Made by a program: the position numbers and the translations under genes. From NCBI GenBank assembly GCA_000697355.1, contig JNEN01000843.1:1-64000 (forward strand): a stretch of 64,000 bases of DNA, in the 5' to 3' direction. This document shows positions 1 to 11,752 of the stretch, one piece after another (position 1 is the stretch's first letter; each line of letters starts with the position of its first letter). Below the pieces are notes generated by a model. It was given only the letters and a program-made list of their open reading frames with translations. It did not search any database and was not told the DNA's origin. The stretch is from Syncephalastrum monosporum B8922. Lineage: Eukaryota; Mucoromycota; Mucoromycetes; Mucorales; Syncephalastraceae.

Positions 1-52
1 AAAGATTTCCTCAAAGGATGACACAAAAGACGCGTCGCGCTGTGCATGAAAA

Positions 53-61
53 CCCCCCCCC

Positions 62-107
<46 letters not shown>
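53..107. repeat. Poly-C / poly-A homopolymer tract
   Basis: Ten C residues (53-62) run directly into 45 A residues (63-107). No target-site duplication or coding remnant is visible upstream, so I cannot tell whether the A tract is a retroposed poly-A tail, a slippage expansion or an assembly effect. Confidence 0.9.
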
Positions 108-108
<1 letters not shown>

Positions 109-920
109 ACCATAGTGCATCTCAGGACAATCATTGGCAGTCTTGAGCCAAAAAATATCTGCGTGTGTCACTTGCTGGATTTGACGCATGCCCTCGTTTA
201 TTGGTTTATACTTATCTCTGCAGCGTTTTGACAAGACCCATAAGGTCATCTACAGCATTTCCAACGAATATATCCACATATCCTACTGTACAGAGGGCAA
301 GCTAACACGACAATCAACGTAATTGCTATTGCTCAATTTTTCCTCTTTTCAAGGTGTTGACCTTCAAAAGACACTCCTAATGATAGGAGGATCTACGACC
401 TGACATTATCATGAGCATCAGCGACATGTTGAATATTACAGGGTCCATTCCAGAGAAAAAAAAATTATCAATCAACACATATTCAATAAAACAGTGAACC
501 AATGCTAGATTTTATATATTTCTTATCTTGTGCATCACATACCTTAAGCTATAAAATGAGTCACTTGCAACTTTATACATATCGCGGTGTTTGACGCGGA
601 CTCGCGGTTTCCAGCAGGCGGGGATCGATCCGTCATCTAAAGTTAAAATGAAGACGCCGTTAGGACGCTGCACCAGTGAGAGGGCTCCGTAAGATTTTGT
701 ACTAGCGGCTCAAGTCTTAAAATGGCTAAAGTAAATGTAGGCTAGCAACTTGCGTCTGCGGAAATCCTCGAGCTTACGCTACAGCTGTAACGCGCGCATT
801 CACAACGATGTCAACAATTACGAATGTTGGTCAATTTCATTTGTAATTCCAGACCAATGGCAGCCTGCCAAAACAAAAAATAAACAAAAAGAGCAAGATA
901 GTAGGAGTGTCCTTTTTTAA

Positions 921-949
921 CTTTTCTTTTCTTTTCTTTTCTTTTCTTT
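921..949. repeat. (CTTTT)n microsatellite
   Basis: Nearly six consecutive copies of a CTTTT unit. It is a simple-sequence repeat in non-coding DNA with no sign of function. Confidence 0.85.
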
Positions 950-1314
950 AACCAGTGTGTGTTTTGTATATTCTTTTATTCTGATCATTTGAAAGAAATT
1001 TTGTCTTGAGTTGAAGGGATAAATGGTGCCGGCTGGAATTGGAAGTCCGCGATGACAGGGGAAATCAAAACCCCACCCTCCCGACAACTCAAATTTCAAC
1101 ACCCTTGAACAATTTCAATTTGCCCCCACTCTTTCACATACTATAACTCTGTCAGAAACATTGCACAGTATTTCTCAGCATGTGTTAATGCATTCACAGC
1201 TGCATATGATGCTGTTCATGCCTTTTTTTGTCTGTTTTGAGGCACTCCTTATGCGAGATTTTTTAATTTTCACGCTTCTCTTCACTATAATCCAAAAATT
1301 CATGGCAACAAGAA

Positions 1315-1387
1315 GCCTTGCTAGCTCAATCGGTAGAGCGTGAGACTCTTAATCTCAAGGTTGGGGGTTCGAGCCCCCCGTAGGGCT
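1315..1387 (+). tRNA. tRNA-Lys (anticodon CTT)
   Basis: A complete 73-nt cloverleaf can be folded. The acceptor stem GCCTTGC pairs with GTAGGGC (two G-U pairs). T8-A9 and the D arm GCTC...GAGC follow. The anticodon stem TGAGA/TCTCA encloses the loop CTCTTAA, whose anticodon CTT reads the lysine codon AAG. The T arm is GGGGG-TTCGAGC-CCCCC. The discriminator base is T, as I recall for the yeast tRNA-Lys(CUU). No intron is present. A-box-like and B-box (GGTTCGA) internal promoter elements are visible. It stands alone, about 1 kb from the nearest coding sequence. Confidence 0.97.
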
Positions 1388-2368
1388 GGCTTTAGGATGC
1401 TCAGCATTCAGAATTCATCTTTTTTGCTGGTCCCGATGTGTGTCGGCTCCCAAAATAACGGCCAATGAGGGTTGGCAGCTTCGATGGGTTGATGGTATAA
1501 TTTTGCTACACCAGTCACCATAGTGTATCATACTGCGTGGTATACAGGAGTCTGTAGTACCATTTTTGTATACAAATGATACAGAATAAGTGCAGAAAGG
1601 AAAGAATAGTAGAGAGAGAAAACGAAAAAGTGTAAAGTGGAAGGAAGAGAGGTGAGAAAATAGAGAATAGGGGGTGTGGGAGTATTTTGTATTTTTTAAG
1701 GTTGGTGCTACGTAAGATGTACGCCTCCTCCTTCTTTGCTTCCGTCACAAAGATAAAGGATTCTGGGCCAACCAAAAGACGCGTCATCTCAACGTGGACT
1801 AGTGATAAACCTTTTACACTTGGCGAGGAATACTTGCAAGAAGATGTTTGAATCATATAGTTTTCTAGTTTTTGTTCTTTTGGAATGATAAAGGTAGAAG
1901 GAAGCGCAAAATTAGCTGCTCACCCGTATACTTTATTTTATTTTTTTTTTTTTGCGTTATGATGGGTGACAGGACAGGATAGGGCCGAGAGTCCGGTCAC
2001 GCATCATCGGTGCCGTCCCAAAGCAAAAGGTCGCCAAGACTCATAGTCTGTCTAATACAATCATGCATGACGTTATTTACGCAAACGTGTTTCTCATTTA
2101 TAGTATCATAGCACCGACCCAAAATTAAGCTATTTATGTCTAATGTAACATACTTAACGACGCTAGGCCTTAGCCTTGAGAAGAGCAGAATATATTTATA
2201 CAAGTGACGTGAACGTACGACGTTGTGGACCACTTTATGCATATCACACTAGCTCGAAATAACATTATATACGCCATGGAAATCGCAAGGTTCTAGAACG
2301 TAACTTTCACGTTGAAGCACTCAATATGCGTAGCATGATTCGTAAAAGTTTACATATTTGAGCACATC
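1388..2368. other. Intergenic, tRNA to MRM1
   Basis: Short open frames exist on the minus strand but have low-complexity or biased composition and no family resemblance. A 13-base T run lies at 1941-1953. No gene is supported; part of this interval is presumably the 3' region of the minus-strand methyltransferase gene. Confidence 0.5.
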
Positions 2369-3678
2369 CTAAGCCAGTTTAGATATCAATATACCGGCAG
2401 CCACTCCCACATTGAGACTGTCAACGACATCATCTGGAGCAAGTCGTCCTCCGGGTATACTAGCAAGTTCATGACAACAAGCGAGTACATTTCTCCGCAG
2501 ACCGAGACCTTCATTTCCAAGGACGAGGATACGCGGCTTTGACTTGTCCACATCACGTGCTTGTACACTGTCTTGTTCTGGCTGTTCAGATGCTGCCGCT
2601 CCCATTACATGCCAGCCATTTTCAGACGACGCCTATAAGAAACTGTAAGGCGGCGATAAGGAAAGCAAGAGTAAGTCGTACCTTTAAGAACTTCACGAGG
2701 CTGGCTGTAGAATAGACATCCATTTGTTCCATGGCTCCAGCGCTAACCTTGGAAACAGCAGGACTCAATGGTGCGCTAGTACCCAGTTGTTCGTCAATGA
2801 AAGGTAATCCCAATATCAGCTCTATTTACCTGTTTTTCCTGCAAATCAGAACTCCATCCACCTGGAAAAAGTATGCGGTTCTAGACAGCCAGTGTTTAAG
2901 TCCTAGCGACACCAAAACGACGTTTGTATATATTCCAACCAACCTCAGAATGGAACCTAGATTCTAGACGAAGGGTGCTTTCAAATGAGCTCATATAAGC
3001 CCTCAAGCGCTCGATCACATACCTGGGGATCTTGAATTTCATCTAGTGCAATCCAAAATGGAGCTTTCTTCTGGCTTTTCGCACTGAAATGTACATCATG
3101 TTTGTTTGTAGTATATCTACATATCAACCTTGAGCATCTGAGATCGTACTTCATTGAGAGCATTACTACCTCTCATCTTCCACGGGCCCCAGATAGGCGA
3201 TATCAACCGTTCCAAGAGGGGAAGCTTCCAGAATGTATCCCTGGAGAGATTTAATACGATGAAGTTGGTGTTGGATAATAAAAGGCATGTACCTGATGAG
3301 GTTTATCGGGCACCAAATTATTCATGCGACCTTTATCCCAATAAGCGACAGGGAGTTTGCTCTTTTGCACGATATCTTCCAAGGTAGTGCTAAGATAAAT
3401 CAGCTGTCTTGCTTTATAAGAGGATCAATAGCGTACACGTCTTTCTTCTTTGTCGTCGTTTTGGCGTTGGGTGAGGATTTCTGGACAAAGAGCATAGCAA
3501 TTCTTCGCTTTTTGGCCCTGACGGCGGCCAAAACAGCTAAGTAACCATAGAGGTATTCTGTTGCTGACTTCTCAACGAGCGATGCAGGTGATCGTGTTGA
3601 GAAATTAAAGCAGCTTGATCGTTGGCCTAATCGAGGTAGGATCACACTGAGTGCTTTCTGACATGATCGGGTGAGCAT
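2369..3678 (-). CDS. MRM1: Mitochondrial rRNA 2'-O-ribose methyltransferase (MRM1-like, SPOUT/TrmH)
   Basis: Member of the SpoU/TrmH (SPOUT) family; Mrm1 methylates a ribose in the mitochondrial large-subunit rRNA using S-adenosylmethionine. Eight coding exons (minus strand: 3678-3437, 3389-3293, 3240-3170, 3083-3023, 2963-2944, 2880-2830, 2775-2682, 2632-2369) splice in frame to 299 residues. Visible are a basic, Ser-rich N-terminus suited to mitochondrial import; the substrate-binding N-terminal part ending in KPHQGYILEASPL; motif 1 around ALDEIQDPQNLGSILR; motif 2 LVLGNEGLGLRRNV; and motif 3 DSLNVGVAAGILISKL, which build the SAM-binding trefoil knot. The start was chosen because ATG at 3678 opens the presequence-like segment. 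Exon 5 is only 20 nt and has a weak GTTGGT donor, but both flanking phases require it. Family assignment is firm. MRM1 rather than another TrmH paralogue is inferred from length, presequence and the KPHQ motif. Confidence 0.93.
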
Positions 3679-5537
3679 GACTTGGTGAGACCAGATCTTG
3701 GAGAAGAAGGTGCTAAATTGTTCGAAAATTATCTTGTCGCTCGACTGACTTCCAAAGGATACACCAACAGGCAGTCCCGATGATGGCAGGTATATCGGGA
3801 AAGAATACTTCTTCACTCCCCTCCCCCGCCCCCCTTTTCAGACCCATCCGCATCCCAAGTTCTTATAATGAGAAGCAAGGTTGATAGAAGATATAACACA
3901 TAGCATGCTACACGCAAACCACGCAAGCCCCACCTCACAAAAGCGGACCTGCGACGACATAAAACCCAAGACTGATGGTTTATTAACTGAGATCCCTAGT
4001 CGAGAAGAGGACAGCCATGGATAACTCCAGCCGAAAAGCACCAATCGCTACTCATGTGTTGTGGTACCCTGAAGAATATTATCTCTACATCGTCTATTCA
4101 CAGTCATATAACTACTTATACAGAAGTTCTGAGCAGAACAGGAGCTATAATTATAAAGCCTAAATTATCCACGACGATAGTGACCTGTTGGGAGCACCTT
4201 TTTAAATAAAGGTACTACCGTCGCTTCTTGCTGCGAGCTTCACATGAATGGCTTCAGCCTTTCCTGTTTCACCATCCTGTCAAATACTTCTGTTATCAGC
4301 ATTCCTCATGAGAGAGCAAAAGGCTGGCACGTTACAACAGCTAAATCATCCTCGGTCTGTACTTAGACGCCTTCATACGTGCGAACTCTGCAAGGATGCG
4401 TCTTGCATGATTTCACTAATAATATTTTCTCGACATATCAAGCGGCAGACCACCCGTAAGCAGGCGGCGGTAATGGTGGCGGTGATAACTGCATGCCTCG
4501 GTTCATCTAACCTCGAATAAGAGCGGTAGAATATTCTATCATGCGTCCAAGGTATAGTTTGAGCTATACACTACAGTGACGCGGCGATAAAATCGCTGAA
4601 ATACAAACCACTTTTGATCATACATCGAAGTGGAGAACAAACGAGTGAACGGAGAGCTCAAGGACTAGAGTACAGAAGATGTGATGGCGAAATACAGGAA
4701 CAAGTAAAAACAATGAGATTGAAAAGCTCCATACATTACAGCAAGGCGAGCACTCCTATCACAACACGCTGGTATACCTTTATTTGTATCATCTGGGTCA
4801 ATGTACTGGCTACTCTCCAATTCTACGGAGAGCGCAAAAATAGGATAAATTCTGCTCTATAATACTGAGTAGCACGACTAGGATACTACTCACAGAAAAT
4901 GGTCCATGTACCAAGGATAGTATAGATATCGCATCAATTACCGACGACGAGTGGTCCTTTTCTTTTTCCCGTCTTCCTCGAACTCACGACCAGATTATAT
5001 GTCTGCCAGCTTTCTCTGGTTTGAGAGATTATAATGCTTCTGTTTACTGCTGCTGTTATCATTTAATCATCAGATCATTTTCTAGTGTTTCGTGCACGGA
5101 AAGTCATGACCTCGCGTGCCGCAGGTGAATGAAGGTCGTATGCACCTCTTTTGCTCACAAGTACATACGGCACTCGGGAATCGATGCGAGGGCAGCTAAT
5201 TTATGGTATATTGCTCTGCGACACTGAGTTATTATCATTCCCGCTTTACTTCCTCTGCTGGTTCCTGACTATGTGGTAAGGACGCTGGTTTTATACTTCT
5301 CACAGCCCGTTTTCCGAATGTCAGCGATGGATTGTTGAAGAAGTACATACATATTTGAGCCAGTCGAGTTGTCTTCACAAATTGGAATCGAAGGAATGGG
5401 CTAGAGAGCCAAAACAAAACATCGCATCTCTCATCCATTTGAGCTTGTGGAACAAGGCTGGTTGATTCTTGCATTATGGTGGCGCCCGGGAAAAGAAATT
5501 TTTTTTAACCTTTTTCTTCTTCTTTACGCATAATTTA
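3679..5537. other. Intergenic, MRM1 to NOP14; possible small unresolved minus-strand gene
   Basis: This is the shared 5' region of two divergent genes. A minus-strand frame opening near 5474 (or at an internal Met) and ending near a possible splice donor at about 5346, and an unrelated-looking minus-strand segment near 4178-4250, hint at a small spliced gene. I could not join them into a consistent reading frame or match a family. I report the stretch as unassigned rather than as a gene. Confidence 0.3.
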
Positions 5538-8500
5538 ATGGTTGCCGAGAAGAAACAACAACAAAATAAAGGATCAGGTGGATCCGCTCTCAAGCGACTC
5601 AAGCAGTCGCTACGCTCGGCAGGTGTCGTCGGTCAACAATCCAAAGCAAGTAGATCCAAAAAAGATCGCAAAAAGGGCAAGCCGATCGAGGCTGGCAAGA
5701 ATGACATGGGCGACAAGCTGAAGTTGATTCGAAGCGAATTCAACCCATACGAGATCAAGACGACCACTACGAAATTCGATGTCGTCAACCGTAAAGTCAA
5801 AGGCTCTGGTGGTAAGCCTACCTTGAGCAAGCAGATTGGCGAAGAAAACGCAAGTACCAGAGATAAATAGCACAAGAAACGCACTTGACAGCAAGGCTAA
5901 CTTTCATTATAGCGTAAGAAAACGCTGCTGGTCGAGATGAAGAACAAGAACCGTGTCGGTGGTATTATCGATAAGCGTTTCGGTGAAAACAACCCGTATC
6001 TGACACCCGAGGAAAAGATGATGGAGAGATTCACTCGAGAGAAGCAGGTAATAGAGCACAGTGCACATTAAAGAGGTCCTCTTATTTATATACATAACAG
6101 AGAAACTCGAAAGCCAACTCGTTATTCAACCTCGACGACGACGACGAGTTTCAGCTCACGCATTATGGTCAATCACTGGCTGAAATGGACGATTTCGACG
6201 ATACAGGCCTACGTCTGAGCGACGATGAGGAGTCCGGCCAGCTAGACCGTAATATTGTGGCCAAGACCCACTTTGGTGGTTTTGAAGACAGCCACCGTGA
6301 GGACCACACGGATGCTGAAGGTCGACCCAAGTCAAGAGCCGAGATTATGAAGGAAGTCATTGCAAAGAGCAAGATGCACAAGGTATATGCGAGCAAACAT
6401 ACCAGGTTCTGGCGTTGTGCCCACTGACATGATTGTTGTAGATTGAGCGTCAGCAAGAGAAAATCGAAGACGAAGCTTTGCGAGAAGATCTGGATCAGGA
6501 TTTGGAAGACATCCGTGGCCTTTTGGATACCCAACCCAAGCGAAAGCCTCTGGTATCGCAAAGTGCTTTGTTCGCCAGAGTAAGTTGCCTTTTTCAGGAC
6601 AAGGACACCTTTTCTAAACATCTGAACACGATTAGAATGAGGCTGAGAATACAGACCAAAACAAGGAGGACAAGGACGAAAACGAGTACGAAGATTACGA
6701 TCGTGCCATCAAAGATCTGGCAAATGACCGGCGTGTTATGGCTACTGATCGAACAAAGACGGAGGAGGAAATTGCCCTGGAAGAGAAAGAGAAGCTCGAA
6801 AAGGCCGAGCGTGCACGCAAACGGCGTATGGAAGGCCTGGACTCGGAGTCTGAAGATGAGGGTCGTCACCATCGTCACCACAAGCGTCGGAAAGGTGCTC
6901 CTCAAGGAGATGATCTGGACGACGATTATCTGGAGGAGCTTGAGGATGAGGTGAACCAGCTCGGCAAAGGTCTCACATTGCAAGACATCCAGAATGGTTC
7001 GCTGGATCCCGACATGGATGAAGGAAGTGAAGACGAAGACGACGAAGACGACGAGGAGGGCAGCGACGAAGAAGAGGACGAGGATGAAGAGGACGATGAC
7101 GACGGCGAGAGTGACTATGGTGACCTCGAAGATGACGAAGACGAAGAGATCCCCGAATTTGGTGGCGACGACGACGACGATTATATGAACGAGTTTGGCA
7201 GCGGCGGCAATATCAGCAAAGCAAAGACAAAGACCAAATCATCAACAAGCCAAAAGGGTGAATCAACCGAGATCCCCTTCACCTTCGAGTGCCCTTCAAC
7301 CCACGACGAGTTTTTGGCGATTATGAGCGAGCTGACCTTGACCGCCACCCCTACCGTTGTCAAGCGCATCCGTGTCCTCTACCATCCCAAGTTATCCGCC
7401 GACAACAAAGCCAAGATGACCACCTTTTTGGGTGTCTTGGTTGACCATATTGGCTATCTCGCATCTACCGAATCTCCTCTCCCGCAAAAGGTTATCGAGT
7501 CCCTCATGAGGCATGTCTTTGAGATCAGCCAGCAATTGCCCGAAGGAGCTGGGTCTGTTTTCCTTGGAAAGCTCAAGCAGATGCAAAAGGTAATGGCACA
7601 GAAAGTAAGCCAGCAGCAAGGTTCAGCATTCCCTGATGTCGAGGACATTGCTATCCTGCGGTGCCTCGGCAAGGTTTTCCCGACTTCCGACTTGAAGCAT
7701 CCTGTAGCCAGTCCGGCCATGCTCTACATTTGCCAGGCGCTCGAGCTTTGCCGGGTGCACACAGAAATCGATCTTGGTCGAGGCTTGTTTTTAGTGCTTT
7801 TGATGCATGAGGTAACATTTAAAGACTACGCGTAGAAATCAGCTGCTTACAATATATACGTTCTAGTATCAATCCTTCGCCAAGCGATTCGTCCCCGAGG
7901 CTGTCAACTTCCTCCAACGCAGCATCGTTTATTTGGCCCCCAAGGAAACTTTCGAAAAGGGTGTGCCAGGCCTGTTCCCTCTCCCAGACACTTCATGTGA
8001 TCTTCATATTACACAGCCCGAAGCATCGCCCGATGGCGGCCACCTTAGCTTGGAGCGGCTGGCGCTCGAGAGTGTTGAGTCGGACGAGCAGGACTCTTTA
8101 CGGCTGACGCTTCTGCAAGCGACTTTACGTCTCCTCACGCAGTATATCCAACTCTATGCATCTCAACCAGCCTTGGTTGAGGTGTTTGAGCCTTTGTTGG
8201 CGTTAGTAGAGCAGGCACAGACGGTGGCGTGGCACGGCGATGTGAAGGTAGGAACAGGAGAAACATGGACAATCACGAGTGACATGAGAACTCACTATCA
8301 GCATGTTCTAGGACTTATTCGGCACTGTGCAAGATAGACTCACCCGACAAATCAAATTCTGCAAAGATAAGCGTGGAAAGACGCCTATTCGAATGCAATA
8401 TCATAAGCCGATCCCGATTGCCCAGCATCTACCCAAATTCGAGCAGGGCTACTCGCTCGACAGACACTACGATGCTGACCATGAGCGCGCGCAGATGAAC

Positions 8501-8704
8501 AAGCTCAAGGCGCAGGTCAAGAAGGAGCGCAAGGGCGCTATCCGCGAGCTGCGCAAGGACAACATGTTCTTGGCCCGGGAGAAGGTCAAGCAACGACAGG
8601 AGAAGGACGAGGAGTACAACAAGATGATCAAGGGTGTGATGGGAATGCTCGAGACCGATCAAGCCGAGAAAAATCAGCTGGAAAGAGAGAAAAAGAAGAA
8701 ATAG
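5538..8704 (+). CDS. NOP14: Nucleolar protein NOP14 (U3 snoRNP / SSU processome)
   Basis: Nop14 is a nucleolar component of the small-subunit processome needed for 18S rRNA maturation; in yeast it works with Noc4 and Emg1. Seven exons (5538-5849, 5913-6047, 6101-6382, 6442-6579, 6636-7811, 7867-8247, 8312-8704) give 938 residues, somewhat longer than the yeast and human proteins. The family signature runs from the start: a basic N-terminus, [27 protein letters not shown] joined to [10 protein letters not shown], then [14 protein letters not shown] and the [16 protein letters not shown] block. Next come an acidic segment ending in [10 protein letters not shown], a long Asp/Glu tract encoded at about 7015-7160, a helical C-terminal half, and a lysine-rich end. 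Intron 1 must use a GC donor (AAC|GCAAGT) to keep frame. The stop codon lies only 38 bp from the stop of the oppositely oriented forkhead gene. Confidence 0.97.
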
Positions 8705-8742
8705 CGTTTTTTTTTATCCAAATAGAAGTTTATGGAAAGAAA

Positions 8743-9784
<1,042 letters not shown>

Positions 9785-10224
9785 CAAGTAGTAGTCTAGC
9801 AAAGAAAAAATAAACTCATGTGACCTTATTTAAGCTTGACTTTATATACAAGACTTTGAACAAGTTGGCGTGTGGTTTGTTTCGATACGGAATATTATAG
9901 AGGTTGGTCGTGTTCAGCATATGTTATTCTACAATGATCAGAGATTTTGAAGAAATCTTTTTCCGGTTAGCGTCCTGCGCAAGCGCACACACCGCCTAAC
10001 CCACGCCCACGCTTTGACAGGCGTGCCATTTCATCATAGCTTCGAAACTCCGCCCCACAAAAGGAGAAAATGACATCAATGGTTTCGGTGTGCTTCCCTT
10101 TATTCACGCTACGCAAAGCAAATAAGAAGGGCCCTGATTCGCGAGTAATGCCATTTTCACACTTTTTCTTCTCTCTCACATTTTACTGCAAATCCTCTTT
10201 CCCGTCGTTATTGTGAATATCATT
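9785..10224. promoter_or_regulatory. Shared divergent promoter of the forkhead and bZIP genes
   Basis: A 440-bp interval separates the start codons of two divergently transcribed regulators. A TATA-like TTTATATACA lies at about 9840-9849 on the forkhead side. No clear TATA box is evident before the bZIP start. Co-regulation of the two transcription factors is possible but is inferred only from the arrangement. Confidence 0.45.
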
Positions 10225-11165
10225 ATGCAAGGTGAGATATAAACGTAGCATACCTGAGCATGGTCTCATCGGACAAATTTGTATCTTCCTGGCTTTTTCT
10301 AGCTAATGAGAACGACTTTATGAACACACCTACACGTTGCCTTTTGGAATGTGGAGACTGGAAGACGTTCGGTCCCGATGTAAATGAGCTTAACCCCTTC
10401 GATTGTCAATTTGGCGCTCGCAAAGACCTTGAGCAGCGACCACCTGCCCTCTCTTCTTCTGTCTCGCCACCGACGCCGCCTATGACGAGTCAAGAAAGCG
10501 ACTCGAACCGTGAAGAATCGTCTGCTTCTCCACCACTGTGTACAAATGTTGCTCTGCCTCAACAGAAGCAAACAACAAAGCAACAACCGAAAGCTACCAA
10601 AAAGAACGCGGGTCGTAAGCGACGCATCGTTTTCGAAGGCGAGGAAGCCGAGGACGAGCGTCGAAAGTTTCTGGAGCGAAACCGGGTGGCTGCCTTCAAA
10701 TGCCGCCAGAAAAAAAAGCAATGGATGCAAAACCTGGAGAAGCGCGCGGATGAAGTGTCGCAACGCAACCGAGAGCTGCATGACTTGATCACGCAGCTAC
10801 GTGAGGAAAGTGTTTATCTACGCAATCAGCTTATTGCCCACAGCGACTGCGACTGTACGGCTGTCCAGGCCTACCTCCGCAGAACCTCAGTACAGCTCGC
10901 TCTCCCTCACGCACAAGCTCCACCACCACATGTGCAGGGACAGCGACCGCCTTCCCCGCCGCAAGCGCCACAGTTACCACAGCAGCAGCCTTCTCGCCTG
11001 ATGCATCCTCCCATCCCAGATCCTCCGGCACCTCTCGTCAGCGCCGCACCGTCGATTCCACCCAGCACAGGGTTGACGCCTTTTTTGAATACAAGTCTCT
11101 TTGAAGACAGCAAACCAGACTACTTCTCCCACCATCAGCAGACGACAGCTGCGTCTATGGGTTAA
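10225..11165 (+). CDS. bZIP transcription factor, Atf1/CREB type
   Basis: The DNA-binding basic region contains ERNRVAAFKCRQKKKQW, with the family Asn-x7-Arg spacing, followed by a leucine zipper and the Atf1-like end LREESVYLRNQLIAHSDC. Fission-yeast Atf1 ends its zipper the same way (LLIAHKDC). Flanks are Ser/Pro/Gln-rich, as expected for activation regions. In Atf1 relatives the protein binds CRE-type sites and mediates stress responses downstream of a p38/Hog1-like MAP kinase; that role is inferred here. Two starts are possible. I prefer a 7-nt first exon (10225-10231) spliced over 10232-10302 (donor GTGAGA, pyrimidine-rich acceptor TTTTTCTAG) to 10303-11165. The alternative is ATG 10260 read without splicing, which adds a hydrophobic N-terminus and gives 301 residues. 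Confidence 0.93.
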
Positions 11166-11752
11166 GAAAGAAGCACGGGCCTAGCTTATGCGTTTCCTCT
11201 GGCGTGCGCAGGGCGCACAGAAAGTCGCACAAAACAACACCCCTCACGCACTCATCGCACAAATACCCCCCGCCATATTCAGGCATTGAAGTACCACCTT
11301 GCATAATGGGACACTCAATACCCTTTCCCAGCCTAACCCGTCCTTCCTCTATCGCTTGTATGCTGTCCTTCCCTTTGCAGCGCCAAATCTCTCCCCCGTT
11401 TGAATCACTGTTTATATGCCGCCCCTTACTTTTTTGGTTTTTGTATGTATGTCCTGCTTTTCTCGTATATATAACTTTATGCCGCAGAAAACAACTCCAT
11501 GATAATTGTATAGTTTAAATAACGGAGAATGATTTCTACTCGAGAACTACAGACTCTATATCCATGCTGCATTGTGTGATAGTTCGGGCGTATGTAGTGG
11601 GTATAATATAGAGTTTAGATAAAACGCCGTCCACGTGAGCACTGCGTTCATCTGGCAAAGCGATATCAGCGGCCCCGACTGTTTGGTTTAAAAAGCCTAC
11701 CTTTCACTGGTTACGTTTTTTCTCCAGACCTGTCTTTCTCCATTACTTTTTA
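11166..11752. other. Intergenic, bZIP to phosphoesterase
   Basis: Contains the 3' region of the bZIP gene and the promoter of the phosphoesterase gene. No coding potential is seen beyond short chance frames. A pyrimidine-rich stretch precedes the downstream ATG, as in many fungal promoters. Confidence 0.5.

Larger units (their letters stand above)
1..1314. other. Gene-free stretch before the tRNA
   Basis: No open frame in this stretch carries a recognisable family motif or a consistent intron/exon series. It holds a homopolymer block near its start and a pentanucleotide microsatellite near 0.93 kb (both listed separately), and otherwise looks like ordinary AT-rich fungal intergenic DNA. A gene lying mostly outside the window to the left cannot be excluded. 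Confidence 0.5.

Noticed and set aside
1515..1856. 113-codon minus-strand frame
   Set aside because: Phe/Leu/Ser-rich translation from a purine-rich plus strand; no motif and no splice partner.
5235..5474. 79-codon minus-strand frame beginning MQESTSLVPQ, plus a possible C-terminal exon near 4178-4250
   Set aside because: Might be a small divergent gene, but I could not join exons in one frame or match a family, so no gene is called.
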